DNA of 64,000 bases from Atherinomorus stipes (taxonomy: Eukaryota; Chordata; Actinopteri; Atheriniformes; Atherinidae), in the NCBI GenBank assembly GCA_023101725.1, contig JALJCO010012923.1, positions 178,635 to 242,634 on the forward strand, written 5' to 3'. Positions 39,801 to 51,300 of this stretch are shown in pieces. Positions within the stretch are counted from its first letter, which is position 1; each line of letters begins with the position of its first letter. A model generated the notes under the pieces. That model ran no database searches and was not told the DNA's origin. It saw nothing but the letters and a program-made list of their open reading frames with translations. The position numbers and the translations under genes were made by a program.

Positions 39801-41407
39801 TTATGAGATCACTTATGGGAGAGTGCTGCTATACTTGAATGAGGTAAAACTGAAATAAAAAATGATAAAAAAATAAATAAATAAATAAATAACAAATGGC
39901 CGCCATTAAAAAAATATTTTCTTTCTCTCTCCAGCTTTTTGCAAGAGAGGAATGTTTTAGTTTCACTGCTGAGCAAACAGTTCCAGTAGGCCTGCTGCAG
40001 CCTGCTTCAGCTGTATTCTATGATTATTATGAACCAGGTAAGCATTTTATTTATGACTTTGGCAACATCTCTCTTAAACATCTTTGTTCAGTTTTAACGG
40101 GAATTTACTGCCTCTTTTTTTTTTTTTAGAGAGAAAGTGTACTGTGTTTTACTCTGCCCCAAGAAGAAGCAAACTGGTCTCCACTCTGTGCTCAGAGGAT
40201 GTGTGTCAGTGTGCAGAAAGTAGGCATCGCACATAGACTTTATACACATTAGAGCCTCTTAGAGACCTCTGCTATGTCTCAGCACTGTGCATACATCTGT
40301 TTGGGCTGCTCCCTGGTCACCTTTCGTGCTGTCACCACATTTGCAATGCATTTTTAGTTTATAATAGCACATGCTTCAGTTTCTGCTGAGACGACCAAAT
40401 AAGTATGAAAAAGATGATTTTAACACTCTCAAGCGAATCTGAAAAACACTTTAGTAATCCAGTTTAACTAAGCACCATTTCTGATGTGTCTTTAAATGAA
40501 CAACAGAGAGACTTTGTGATGTCAGATTTTTCAGTTATTGGGTTTAGACACTAGTTTCAGCATTTTGAGAAAGCTTCATTTACAGATGGGGGTGCTTTAA
40601 CAAATTAGGACTTCAAAAGAAATGTACTGAAGGAGTGTTATTAAAGTTTATATGGATTGTTAGATTTGCATTGTTCTCTTACCCGTAGGACCCTGTCATA
40701 AACTACAAGAAACTTTCAAATCCAACAGAGGGAAGAAAATCAACAAGGCTTTGCGCCTACAACATGCTTGCTTCTTCCCTATCGTGAATTATGGTCAGTA
40801 ATCATGGTACTACAGTATATTGTAAGTGTGTAATAGTGACTGAAGCTAGTAACGGATAATTCACGGTTTATTTTTGTTGTATTCCAGCATACATTGTGAC
40901 AGTTAACGATGTATCTATGAAGAGCGGCTTTGAGCTGTACAAAACAACTGTAAACGAGGTCCTTAGATCAAGTAGGTAAACTAAGCACAAGACTGAATGG
41001 TTAAGTGATGTTTGTGTTTATTGATTGGTATTGCATCTGTTTTCTAGATGGAGATATTCTTGTGAAAGAGAATTCTGCTCGAGTGTTTGCTAAGAGGCTT
41101 CACTGTAAGGGGAAGTTAGAGTTGGGAAAGCAGTACCTCATTATGGGCAAAGATGGCTCCACTACTGATTCGAAGGGAGTGTAAGTGCAGGATAACAAAT
41201 GAAATCATTGAAAGTAACCCTTTAAATGGACTGATATACATTTTCTTCCAAACCTCTCTCCATAGGATGCAGTACCTGTTGGAATCAAGCACCTGGGTTG
41301 AAAAAAAGCCTCTGGCTCAAGAGTGCCAACCCAAGAATAGGAAGTATGCTTGTACTCAGTTTACTGAGTTTGTAGAGGAGTATAAGATGAATGGATGCAC
41401 ACAGTAA
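28783..41407 (+). CDS. c4: Complement component C4, 41 exons, one frameshift
   Basis: Complement protein cleaved by C1s/MASP-2; C4b attaches to surfaces and joins the C3 convertase. Exon starts: 28783, 29114, 29387, 29682, 29842, 30005, 30174, 31254, 31493, 31716, 31903, 32139, 32385, 32734, 32988, 34095, 34277, 34583, 34922, 35088, 35346, 35664, 35794, 35966, 36317, 36556, 36852, 37080, 37548, 37888, 38303, 38434, 38595, 39255, 39769, 39935, 40130, 40689, 40888, 41048, 41266. The count of 41 equals human C4. Seen: signal peptide, macroglobulin domains, linker site RKGR, six-Cys anaphylatoxin (34277-34486), thioester GCLEQ (about residues 995-999), acidic NYEDYD segment, C-terminal NTR domain with CXC pairs ending [10 protein letters not shown]. 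Exon 3 has one extra G in the run 29532-29537; apart from this, phases fit and give 1691 aa. The isotype position holds Arg, and no basic alpha-gamma cleavage site is seen. Confidence 0.93.
30485..30600. repeat. Truncated copy of TIR/tRNA-like short repeat
   Basis: In C4 intron 7. It shares the segments cagttgacggtcctctgac, atgcctctgagt and gccctggct with copies at 43527 and 43737. Only part of the tRNA-like core (agcggaatggtt) remains and the terminal TGCCACAT is not found. Confidence 0.55.
30771..30827. repeat. (AT)n microsatellite
   Basis: AT dinucleotide tract of about 57 bases with one interruption, in C4 intron 7. It generates a spurious open frame rich in Ile-Tyr. Confidence 0.95.
34277..34486 (+). 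other. c4: C4 anaphylatoxin (C4a) exon
   Basis: Exon 17 encodes the C4a domain: CC at the start, then a single Cys ([11 protein letters not shown]), a Cys in NEKCAEAF, and CC again ([14 protein letters not shown]), the six-cysteine anaphylatoxin pattern. The segment follows the RKGR site that should separate the beta and alpha chains. C4a release is by C1s/MASP-2 cleavage downstream of this core. Confidence 0.9.
36043..36057 (+). other. c4: C4 thioester motif, variant GCLEQ
   Basis: Codons GGA TGC TTA GAA CAG give GCLEQ within [18 protein letters not shown]. Vertebrate C3 and C4 usually have GCGEQ. The Cys and Gln that form the thioester are kept, but the glycine between them is leucine, a change needing two bases (GGA to TTA), so a single sequencing error cannot explain it. 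CLEQ is the form found in bacterial alpha-2-macroglobulins. Bond formation here is inferred. Confidence 0.9.
37243..37547 (+). other. c4: Non-canonical GC-AG intron of C4
   Basis: The only phase-consistent junction between exons 28 and 29 is AAAAG|GCATGT ... ttaacag|CC. The nearest GT, four bases downstream, would put exon 29 out of frame and hit a stop within a dozen codons. GC-AG introns are a known minor class processed by the major spliceosome. Confidence 0.8.
38090..38250 (+). repeat. Short repeat with TIRs and tRNA-like core (copy B)
   Basis: A 161-bp element in C4 intron 30, starting ATGTGGCA and ending TGCCACAT (8-bp inverted termini). Inside is a box A-like tggctgaatgcttagcatg and, about 40 bases on, a box B-like GATCAAATTC, the spacing of a tRNA-type polymerase III promoter. 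Copies occur at 43527-43625 and 43737-43883, with a fragment near 30485. Confidence 0.7.
38721..39139. mobile_element. hAT-like MITE in C4 intron 33 (419 bp)
   Basis: Begins AGGGCTGGGCGATATGGACC and ends with the inverted complement of AGGGCTGGGCAATATATTG, flanked on both sides by AATCT. The AGGGCTGGGCGATAT terminus is that of a very common teleost non-autonomous DNA transposon group. The interior is AT-rich with internal cgatat repeats and encodes nothing. Confidence 0.75.
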
Positions 41408-43526
41408 AAAAAGACAAAACTGCCAACTTTGATTACAACTCACTGACCTTAGTTTCCTATTTGTTGCAGCCAGCAATGATGTAGAGCTCTTTATTTCCTT
41501 TTATGTGATCTTTCTACTTTGTTTGGCATGAACTGTTATTAATCTGGCCGTAAGCAGATGACTTATTCATCCTATTTTCATTGCTTTGCATTTTTAAGTT
41601 GCAACACAACTTTCTTTATGTTGAATACAGCCACATGTTTGGGCTAAACTTAACATTGTTTTGATGTTGGGAAACAAAGCTGTTATATGTTTATCACTGC
41701 TTGTTAATGTTGAAATAATTGCTCAAAATGAATATAAAAGAGAAAAAAGTGTCTGGTCAAAAATATGTTTGCTCTTTCGTGTTTCTCCCAGCAGTGTGAT
41801 TCAGTTTGACTTAGCCTTCCCGTTGAATATATTTATTTATTCTTTAAATGTTTTCTTTTTATTTAACGGGCAGCAAAAAATCTGAGAGGGGTCTCTGTAC
41901 TCAACCCCCCCACTCCCCCACGCTTAACATCTGCAAGCTGAGGGAAAAGGAGGAGGGGGGAGCGGTTTTGGCCACATGAGACTGATTCACTTGCTCTTAT
42001 TAGAGTGCATAGTTTGGATCAATCATCCCCTCATAAGGATAAAAGTTCCCTATTAGAGAGAGTTAATATGTCTCCTCTCAAATGTGGTCAAACAGGAGAC
42101 ATGATGCAGAAGGTACTGGGTGCAATTACATAATTCAGAGTAAGGGATAGAGGTGGGGGTGGGGTTGAGAGTGAGTCGGCCACGAACAAGCAAAGGCTTA
42201 TGTGCTTATATTATTCTAATCTCTGAGGCCAGGTCCAATGTAAGCAACACGGGGGGACTGGCCATCACTTCAATCACAGCAAGCTCAACGCCTCCACTGT
42301 TCCAGCCTCACCATTAGACATTTCATTCATTTTATTAGATTTGAATAAATAAATGGTAAATAAATTTGCAGATCTCAAGATTACTTTAGTATGTTGTCAG
42401 TAGCCAACAGCACATTGGAAAATATCAGCTTTTAACTGTAGCTTCCTCAAAGTAATCAGTGACTTGTCATATGTAAGAAGAGTAAACTTGTCCCATGACT
42501 TATAACAAATCAAAAGTAGTTGCAGTAACAGTGATGGAGGTGAATACAGTATATATATATTTACATATTTACATACAAATACAGGTATATATAATATGTA
42601 TATGTATATATCATGTACATTTCTTGACTTCCACGTTGACCTTCCCTGACATACAAGATATGTCGGAGCAGCATCCCTAAACTTCCTGGGGATATGTGTT
42701 CATTTAATCAGGTGTATTTTCTCAGGTGTGCATTAGCCGTAGCTGCTGAAAGTGTGTTTCCAGACATTTTTTTCAAAGGCCAGCAGAGGGTCAGCAGTGT
42801 GAGGGTGGTCTGGATGCTGAAATGCGTAGTTAAGGTGGAGCTTTGACTGGAGGCTGCCAGCAGATGGAGTGGAACTGCTCTCTTTGGAGTCCAAAAATTT
42901 GAGTTTTTTTTTTAACCTCAACATGAAGCTGATATGAAGACAGCCATTATTCACAGGGAACACGAATAATTTTCTAATGTTCTAATTTCTCAAGCCCAGG
43001 TGATTAAGGATTGCCGATGTCCAATACTTCTCCAATTTGAACGTGGTGTTGTGTTTAGAGGCTGATGGATAAAGTTATTTTATTTACCACTCTGTATTTC
43101 TTAATACAACATAATTTTATGTGTAGAATAAAATTTGTTGTTCATCAGAAATGCCACGTATAAATTACATCTCACATATTTTCATTTTCCATTCAGCCAT
43201 TACAATGCAAGTCATACATCTTCCTGTGTAAAAGAAGATATACAATGTTTTAATTCTAAAGTAATGCATGTCAGGATATCATCAAAAATTATTTGAGGCC
43301 TTGCCAGGTCTTCAAATTGGTTAACTGCAACCTCAGATGCACAAAAATGCAATATGATTCTCAACAATACATGGAATAGTCTAAACATGTAATTTTTTTA
43401 AATGAATTTTATAATGAATAAATTAGCAAACCTTCAGAAGTCTGTACACTTTTAACAGCTTAACATTTTAAAAATGTTAAGCTTTAGCCAGATACAGCTA
43501 ATTAATTGCAGTTAAGAGAAACTGTT

Positions 43527-43625
43527 TGTGGCAGTTGATGGTCCTGTCACAATGCCTCCGAGTGATCATGCGCCCTGGCTACTTGGCCTAGGGATCAAAT
43601 CCCGCCCGGGCCCTCCGTTGCCACA
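43527..43625 (+). repeat. Short repeat with TIRs (copy C, box A lost)
   Basis: Begins TGTGGCAGTTGATGGTCCTG and ends CTCCGTTGCCACA. Compared with the copies at 38090 and 43737 it lacks the middle block with the box A-like sequence but keeps gggatcaaatcccgcc, a box B-like match. Confidence 0.65.
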
Positions 43626-43736
43626 TTCTAGCGTTGTCGGCAGGATCCATGTTACACTGGTAAACAGTCCATGGATTCGAAATTGGTGGCAGCCTACATG
43701 AAGCACGAGGGCATGCTTGTGAAAAGAAGGGGAAAG

Positions 43737-43883
43737 ATGTGGCAGTTGATGGTCCTGTAACTATGCCTCTGAGTGTTCATGCGCCCTGGCAACTCAGCCA
43801 AGGGGGTGTCCCTTTGGCTGAATGGTAAATACGGATCAAATCCCTCCCAGGTGGCAACCCCTCCGTTGCCTAGTTTGCCACAT
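43737..43883 (+). repeat. Short repeat with TIRs and tRNA-like core (copy D)
   Basis: A 147-bp copy that starts ATGTGGCAGTTGATGGTCCT and ends TGCCACAT, with gtccctttggctgaatgg (box A-like) and gatcaaatccc (box B-like). It lies 111 bases after copy C in the same orientation. Confidence 0.7.
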
Positions 43884-44099
43884 GTTGTTTCTCATTAATC
43901 TTCCAAGGGGTTACTAAACCATTTCAAAGGAATCATTGTACAATGAGAATGCTGGTCGCTTAAGTGGAAAAGATTTTGCATTGTTCTTGTGGCTACATCA
44001 TACACAAAAAATATGAGGCTGTCCAACACATGAAACCTGACCCAATATTTGGTCATGTAGGCAATGATCTCAAAAGTAGCAACCAATCTACAACAGAAT

Positions 44100-44182
44100 A
44101 GCTGAAAAATAAAAAATCCAAGTGCTGCTATGGGTCAGTCCCAGTTTCAGCCCAACTGAAATGCTGTGGTGGGACTTTAAAG
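44100..44182 (+). mobile_element. Possible Tc1-like transposase C-terminal remnant
   Basis: One frame reads LLWVSPSFSPTEMLWWDFKG, resembling the WPSQSPDLNPIEHLWDxLK segment of the Tc1/mariner DDE domain, where the last catalytic E sits in PIE (PTE here). Stops lie on both sides and no terminal repeats were found nearby. Confidence 0.4.
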
Positions 44183-47100
44183 GAGTGATGACATAGCAGT
44201 TAAAAACTAGTTTATGTTGTTGGCATTACTGCATATGTAAATACTCCAAAGAAAAAAAAATGCATTTTTTTACAACGGAGTATTGTTTTGAAACGCCAGA
44301 CCTCACTTCCTCAGTAATACAGTTGGGTCCGGTGATGATATGGAGCTTTACCCGGAGACCACATTGACTTCATTTTGATTGGCTACACCTTATTTGGCTA
44401 TGACCTTATCTGGCGAATCTAGGTCAAGCTGCGGTCGGACTTTGCTAAAGGCTAACTGCTAGCAACATGGGCACTTCAGACAGTGAGCTACGTTTATACG
44501 ACAAGACAGCATTTAGAAGATAAATAAACTTACAGGTAATGACAAGGTTGTGGTCGCCTCCCTCAGTGTTCTGCAGAAGTTTTCTTTTAAATCCATTTGT
44601 TTGAAAACCAAGACCTGACTGCGCAGAAGTTACTACTAGCTCCATACACGCAGCTGAATCAGACAGGGAGGGGAGGGGGAGTGGACGGTGCATAGACCGT
44701 TCGGAGAGAGGGGGGGGCGCTGTTTACTTGATAGTGTGCTCTTATTGGAGCAATTAAATTACGTAGAATGATAGAACTACGTAGAATGATAGCCTGCTGT
44801 CTGATTCAACTGTTTCTGAGCAGAGAGACAAAGCTGACAGACCATAAACAGGAACTTTGATTCTCACTCTGGACATTCACATGGCCTCATCAGTGCACAA
44901 CAGATCATATTATACACCCAAAACCCCAGAAAAGTGAAATTAAAGTGGCACCTTTAAGAGTTTTTCGTAAACAAATGTCTGGACAGCTTGAATTGAAGAG
45001 TGGGCCAATGATACAAATACAATGATATAACACTGAAATTTATTTCAGTTAAATCCCCCCCCCCCCCCCCCCGGCACTTTTTTTTTTTTTAGCTTAACTC
45101 TGCTTTTTTGGTTGTCATCATGACCTTTTTCCACATATCTGGTTTCAGGTATGGCTTTTGGTTTGTACACAGTGCCACTGTGTTTAAATGACCTCTGATT
45201 GTTGTTTTGTTTTTTGTTTTTTACTATGAATTGATGACCACATCTGACCTTTTTTTTTTTTTTTTGTAAGATTCAATGGGATGCATTTTGTGGGACTTAT
45301 ACAAGTGTAGAAGTCAGCAGGGCTCATGCTCAAGCTGCTGATATTTACATTTGAATGTTTGTTTATCTAGAGACAATTTACACCCCAAGTCCTAATAAAT
45401 AAACTGTCAATTTTTTTCTTTGAAACCATATTCAGCAGCTTAAGTTTTATGAAGGAGTTTTCATGTAGTAGTTCTGCTTGTTTCAGAGATTTTTTTTAAT
45501 TGCCAACTGATACCACTCTGTCATTCTCTCCTCTTATCAAACCAAAAACACCTCTACTTCCATTTGTTGAGCTGTCTCGTGGGGCTTCATGCCTTCCTAC
45601 TACATAATGATCTCATAAACATTAACCATAAGTCTGTTTTATTCTTGCTATTTCACACATTTCCTGCTGCATTTCTGTGATGCAACAGCACACAGTGAGG
45701 TACTTGTCCTTTAAGATCAGAACATGACATGCCTGCCATGAAAGACTTGCTATCTCAGCACATTTATTCTCAAAATATCTATTGGTAAATACACGTTTTA
45801 CTGTTTTTGCTCTTATACCACCCTTTAACCCATGTAGATTTAACGCTGGCAGAGCAAGGGAAAACTGTAACTGAGTCTTCTGCTAAATGATTTTGAACAT
45901 AGACTATTCCTAAACTTAAAAAAAAAAAAAAAAAAAAAAACATTGTTTCAGATTATCAACCAGTGTTTATTTCGGTCTCATAAAAAGCTGCAATGATAAC
46001 TTTTGTTTTCAACTTCTGGTAAACTTGTAATAAGACTGATACCTATATGTGTTGTTTGCTCAAAACCCTTTATATACCTGTCTTCATGTGGTTTACAAAA
46101 GGTTGGATGGTGGGTGGCCATTTGGTCAGGGATGTAGTGCCTGCACAGAGCATTCCTTAAATCTGGTGGATATTTGGTTACTTACATAACTCCCACGTAG
46201 TTACATCTCATTACCTCCAACAAATAGCCGATTCATATAGCGAGAGGTTCCTGTCCCCCAGAGTCAGCGCTGAATACGAACAGTGTTAAGCTATGTATTC
46301 CAGCTGAATCATGATTCTCAAACCTGGACTTTATGCAGTCTGGCTGGTGTGTTAATGGCAGTCGTATCTGGTATAAGTCAAGATGTAAACGGCAGACAGG
46401 GAATAACTGTAAGGCGCCTTGCAAAGCTGCTTATTTTTGCTTCACATTATATGCAGCATTTAGAATAACCGTGTACTGTAGATTTTGATGTGCTGATTAA
46501 TTGCATTTACAAATAAAGAATGAATACACATGGACTAAACCATCACTTTAGATTGTGTATATGAAACATACCTTAAATTAACATATAAATCACAAAAACT
46601 TGTGTTCTTTATGTACAGAATCCAAGAAAATAAGTGACCACATATGATACACAAATCAGTATAAAAAATGCAACTCCAATAGTCCAATACAAATATTTTC
46701 CATGGTGGTTGGAAGTGTGGGACCACTAGGTGTGGTATAGAAGTATGGGGTATGTGTGTGTAGGGAGGGGATGTCCTTAAGTAGGAGCAGACTTTATCAC
46801 CCTCCTCCTTTCTAGTGGTGCTCCTTTCTCTCACCTCTTACCTCCCAGATCATATCCAGCAAATCTGCATGATCTTCCTGATCAGATGGAGGGAGAAACA
46901 TAAAGACAAAGGTAAAGCCAAGAAATATTTCATTATTCTGATGGTTTTACTTGAATGTGCAATTTTCATGTTAGAGTGATAACTGTACTCACATGAAGGA
47001 ATAATCAAACTCTAGTGTATATTAGAATATTTCTAAATCTCATTGCCTTTTTGGGGGGCATTAAATTTTCATGGTTTTGAATGAGTGGAAGATGTGCTTT

Positions 47101-48269
47101 TCTGTTTTAGTTGCAGTTTAAAAAGTCATAGAGTTGTATTGAGTTTAGTTTTTAGTGCATATATGTTGCACCGTTATGATTTCCTGTAAGTTTTATCTTT
47201 TTCTTTATTCTGTCAAATCAATTGTGCAACTTCTCATCTCAGACCAATGCAATATTTAAAGTTTTGGCTTACTTTGATGAGTGTATATCCATTAAGCGAT
47301 ATTGATTTAAAACAGAGGCTCAACTTGTTTTGTTTTTTTTATGCTTTTTGTTTTTCATTGTCGGTTTTTGTTTTTTAAGTGGGTTCAGTGGAGTATGAAC
47401 CATAACCTTTATTTCTCAAAACACATAGGGTCTCTCAGCTCTGTAAAATGAGGTTCTGTTGAATCGCTGCATAGTCTCATGAACTGGCTTTCTAAATTTC
47501 CCACTCAAGTCACCGTCTTCCTTTATGTGTTTTGGCAAGCCGTTTGATTTGAAACATGCCGGTATTTAAAAAAAAAAAACAACTTATATATGCCTTATCC
47601 ACTTTTGTCTACATTTTGAAAGGGTACTGCAGTACTTAGCATCAAAAAATATATATATTTTTTTCAACATTTTGTGAAGTTAGGAGAGAGCATATGTTGT
47701 TAAATGCTCAGTCAATCTCTATGTCTTATGTTTGCACAAAGATTTTAGAGTAAAATTACTTTAATAAAGTTTAATAAACAATAATATTTAAAAGAAATGC
47801 ATATGCACAGTTAGACGCCAAGCTCACTATTATGACAGATCATGCTCAATAAGTGTCAAATTATTTCGCACAACTTGCAGAACGTAAAGCTTACAAGACA
47901 GGTACTCATGACTCAAGATGATTAAACTGAGTTCCATAAACAGTGAAAAAAAATGTGGTACTATGCCACTTCTGGCAAAGGACAGTATTGCTTTAGAGTG
48001 AGGCGTAAAACCTGAGACTGATGCAAGAGTAGCTTCTGAGTAGCTACTTTATCTGAGAAGTGTGAATGGGAAGTCTGTGAATATGTTGCTGGCTGGTGCT
48101 GAAAAAGAGCATGCATGCTCATTTAAGGTCTTGTTGAAATTCAGGTGGTCACAAAAAAGTTTTAAAAGAAATTTCCTGTAATAAATTCAGTTCTCATTTA
48201 TTTTGTTATTGTTTTCTTGATTTCTAGGAGCAACTTGGCAAAGTCCCCCCTTACAACTGCTTTCAGAGG

Positions 48270-48275
48270 TATAAA
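48270..48275 (+). promoter_or_regulatory. TATA box of tenascin gene
   Basis: TATAAA in the context agaggtataaaggaagg, 84 bases before the start codon. This leaves room for a short 5' UTR of about 50-60 bases in the first exon. Confidence 0.6.
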
Positions 48276-48358
48276 GGAAGGAGCTCATAATTATTTAGTT
48301 ACTTATAGGCAGATTTTCCAAACACAATACCATCTTTGGCAACAACTACTGGCTCAAA

Positions 48359-51300
48359 ATGTTGTTTACTCTAGGACTTCTCCTCCTTCTCACCCCATTT
48401 CCCTCCTTTCAAACCACGACCAATGAGAAGAGAGATGCCACAGGAAGCGATGTGACCAAAGCCCATACAGTTTTCACCCTGTCAAAACCAAAAACCACTG
48501 CTGCTCCAACCAAACAAGTTGTTCACTCCACCCTAAAGCCAAACACAGTCAATCTGACAGTTTTACCCACTCCAGCCTCCAACCAGAAACCGTCAACAGT
48601 CAACGCTACAACAGCAGCCACCAAGAGCAGGCCTGGTTCTGCAGTGATTCAAACCACTCCATCAGCAGCACTAAAGCTTATGACAGCCGGCAGCACTATC
48701 ACCAACAAAGACAAGCAAGCCTCAGGCAACCACACTGTTCAGGCTAAGTCACCCTCAAATCGTGAAGTTAAAGCTAGTAAAGAAAGGCCTGCCCCCACTG
48801 GAGCTCCAAATGTTCAATCCACAAAGCCTCCTTCAGTCAGTAGGGCTAAAACCACCAAAGACAAACTCCAACAGTCTGCCAATCACACTGCTTCAGTGAA
48901 ATCAACCAGTGATGGGAAGACTGCCAAAGACAAGCCTGCCCCCACCGTAGGTCAAAATGTTCAGTCAACATCCATTAAGTCTGCTCCTGCCAGTGGCACT
49001 AAAACCACAAAAAACAAGCCTGCAGCCTCTGTCAATCAGACTGTTGTTCATAATACTCCCCCCACCAGTGACGTGGAGCCCAAAGACAAGTCTGCCCACA
49101 CAAAAGTTCAAACTGTTCTGTCAACACCAGGAAAGGCTGCTTCTGCAGCTATGGACAAAGATAAAGTCACAGCTTCTGCAAATCACACAACTCCAATCAA
49201 GGCCCCAAGCAGCGCAGGCAGAGAAAAGCCTCCCCCTTCACAACCCATCAAGGTGGTCATCAGTGACGGCTGTGACTCGAACCACGGGAAGGAGCAGGAG
49301 ATTAAGCTGAAGCCTGGTGCTCCTCTGGTGATGACTCATAAGATAAGTCTGCAACCTGGGGGCTGCACTGGGGGGTGTGAGGCGGAGATGGCAGCTCTCA
49401 AAGGACGTGTTGCTCGACTGGAAAGAGAGATGTCCTCTCTCAAAGAGAAATGTACGTCCTACTCACCAAATTATATCTAACATGTACAGCAACAGATTTT
49501 ATTAAAAAATGATGGTTCTTTTTCTTGCTGGCCAGGTCCATGTTCCGCAAATTGTCAGAATGACTGTAGCGGCAATGGGGAATGTCAGAAGGGGAAGTGT
49601 ATTTGCCACCAGGGATTCATGGGTCCAGACTGCAGTAAGTATGAGCAAGTTGCAGAGTGTAATAAAAGTAAGTGAAATTGAGGAATTTTATTATGTATCT
49701 TTGATTTCAACTTCTATTTTGCAACTTCAGAAACTGCCAAAGGGAAATCCAAGGTAACAGTGGAGACAACCCTTCAGGTGAACAAAGACAAGGAAAACCT
49801 CCAGGAGAAAATCACCAAAGTGCAGCAGACAGTCTTCCAAAAGAAGGAGCAGAAGAAGGGCTCTGAAGCCAAAGACACTGACACTAAACCCAAAATGCCC
49901 TCTAAAGCAAAACCAGGAGATGCAAAAGCTCAAGACAAACAAGATGCCTCTGACAAGCAGATTGCTGTTAAAGTTTCTTCAAGTGGCAAAAGCAAAAGCA
50001 GTCGTCCAACTGCTGGTCAAGTTCTTCTGAATAATGATGGAATAAAACAAGAGGAGGCCCGCAAAGGCAAAACAACACTTCTGTTGGCCAAAACTGGCCA
50101 CCAAAAGTCTGAGCATCTTAAAGATGAGCCTCGATCTAATGTAACACAGGGTCACATGAAGAAAGTAAATGGTACAACTAAAACTGTGACTATTCTCACC
50201 AAAGTCACTAAAACAAACAAAACCAGGACAGGAAAGGAATCCATGGAGCAGTCCACGCTGACAGAGAAGAATGTCACTCAGTCATCTGGACATAAGAAAA
50301 TCAAGACGGTTAAATTGGATAGTGAAAGTGAACAATCTGTTGACAGAAAAATGAGTACTGGCAGGACTGTAAAAGGGAAAGTGCCACAGAAGAGTCAATA
50401 TGTTGTAAATGCAACAACTGTAGCAACAGATGACTCAAAAGTTCAGAACAAAACAATTATCCACGACTCCGGGATGAGCTCCGGGAGAACTGGAGGTTTA
50501 GGCTCTGTGAAGGCTGTGAACATCTCTTCCTACAGCTTTATTGTCACATGGTTAGCGCCACAGGGCATGTTCAAGAACTTCACTGTAATCAGAAGAGAGC
50601 CACAGACAGAGGGTGACAAAAACGAATTTGAAGGGTTTGAGGAGGAAACTCATGAAAAAGACAAGATGCCTACAGCTAGGAACATAACGGAGGTACACAG
50701 AGAAAGCACAAGCACAATTGCCTCCACTGGTAAAGCTGCTGGATCAAGAAGTAAAACCGAAACCAGGAGGATCTCTATGGTGGTCCCCGGCAATGTCAAC
50801 TCTGTGGAGTTCAGTCATCTTCGGGCAAATACACGCTACGTCTTGCATGTCTATGGTTCTACAGCGAACAGACGATCAAAGATTCACAGGGTCACAGCAA
50901 CAACAGGTCATTACAGTGTTAACATGGTTATGCATGATTCCCATATGATCAAAAGAAGGCTATCTAAAAAGTGAGGAACTAAATTGCTATTTCATTAAAT
51001 AAACCTCTGTTTTTTCTTGCCAGGTCCTGAGCCACCCACAGAGATGGTTTTCAGCAATGTAACAGAGTCTTCTCTTACTGTTTCCTGGACCAAACCAAAG
51101 ACCACATTTACAGGCTTCAGAGTCACGTACATCAACATCATCACAGGTCTGTCAAAAACCCTCAATATGAAAGTCATCACAGCTATAACCTTCCCTTATA
51201 AAAACAGAGTCAGAATTGATCTTTTATTGGGAACTGGCTCAGGAGGATATTCAACTGTACCTATTATTTTTGCCAAATGACTCCATGGGTTTAGTCCAAG

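Larger units (their letters stand above)
41408..48358. other. Intergenic region between C4 and tenascin
   Basis: About 7 kb with no recognisable gene. It contains a less AT-rich block (41900-42330) of unknown role, two short repeats (43527-43883), a possible Tc1 transposase remnant (about 44100-44180), a poly(C)/poly(T) run (45056-45090), a poly(A) tract (45919-45940) and scattered AT tracts. The last 100 bases include the tenascin TATA box. No canonical AATAAA follows the C4 stop in the first 500 bases. Confidence 0.5.

Noticed and set aside
44175..44963. Possible MITE with TTAAAGG-type ends
   Set aside because: Only about 8 bases of the ends match and no target duplication was found.
49509..49757. 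Plus-strand frame [14 protein letters not shown]
   Set aside because: Out of frame with the spliced tenascin EGF exon (49536-49634), whose cysteines appear in another frame.
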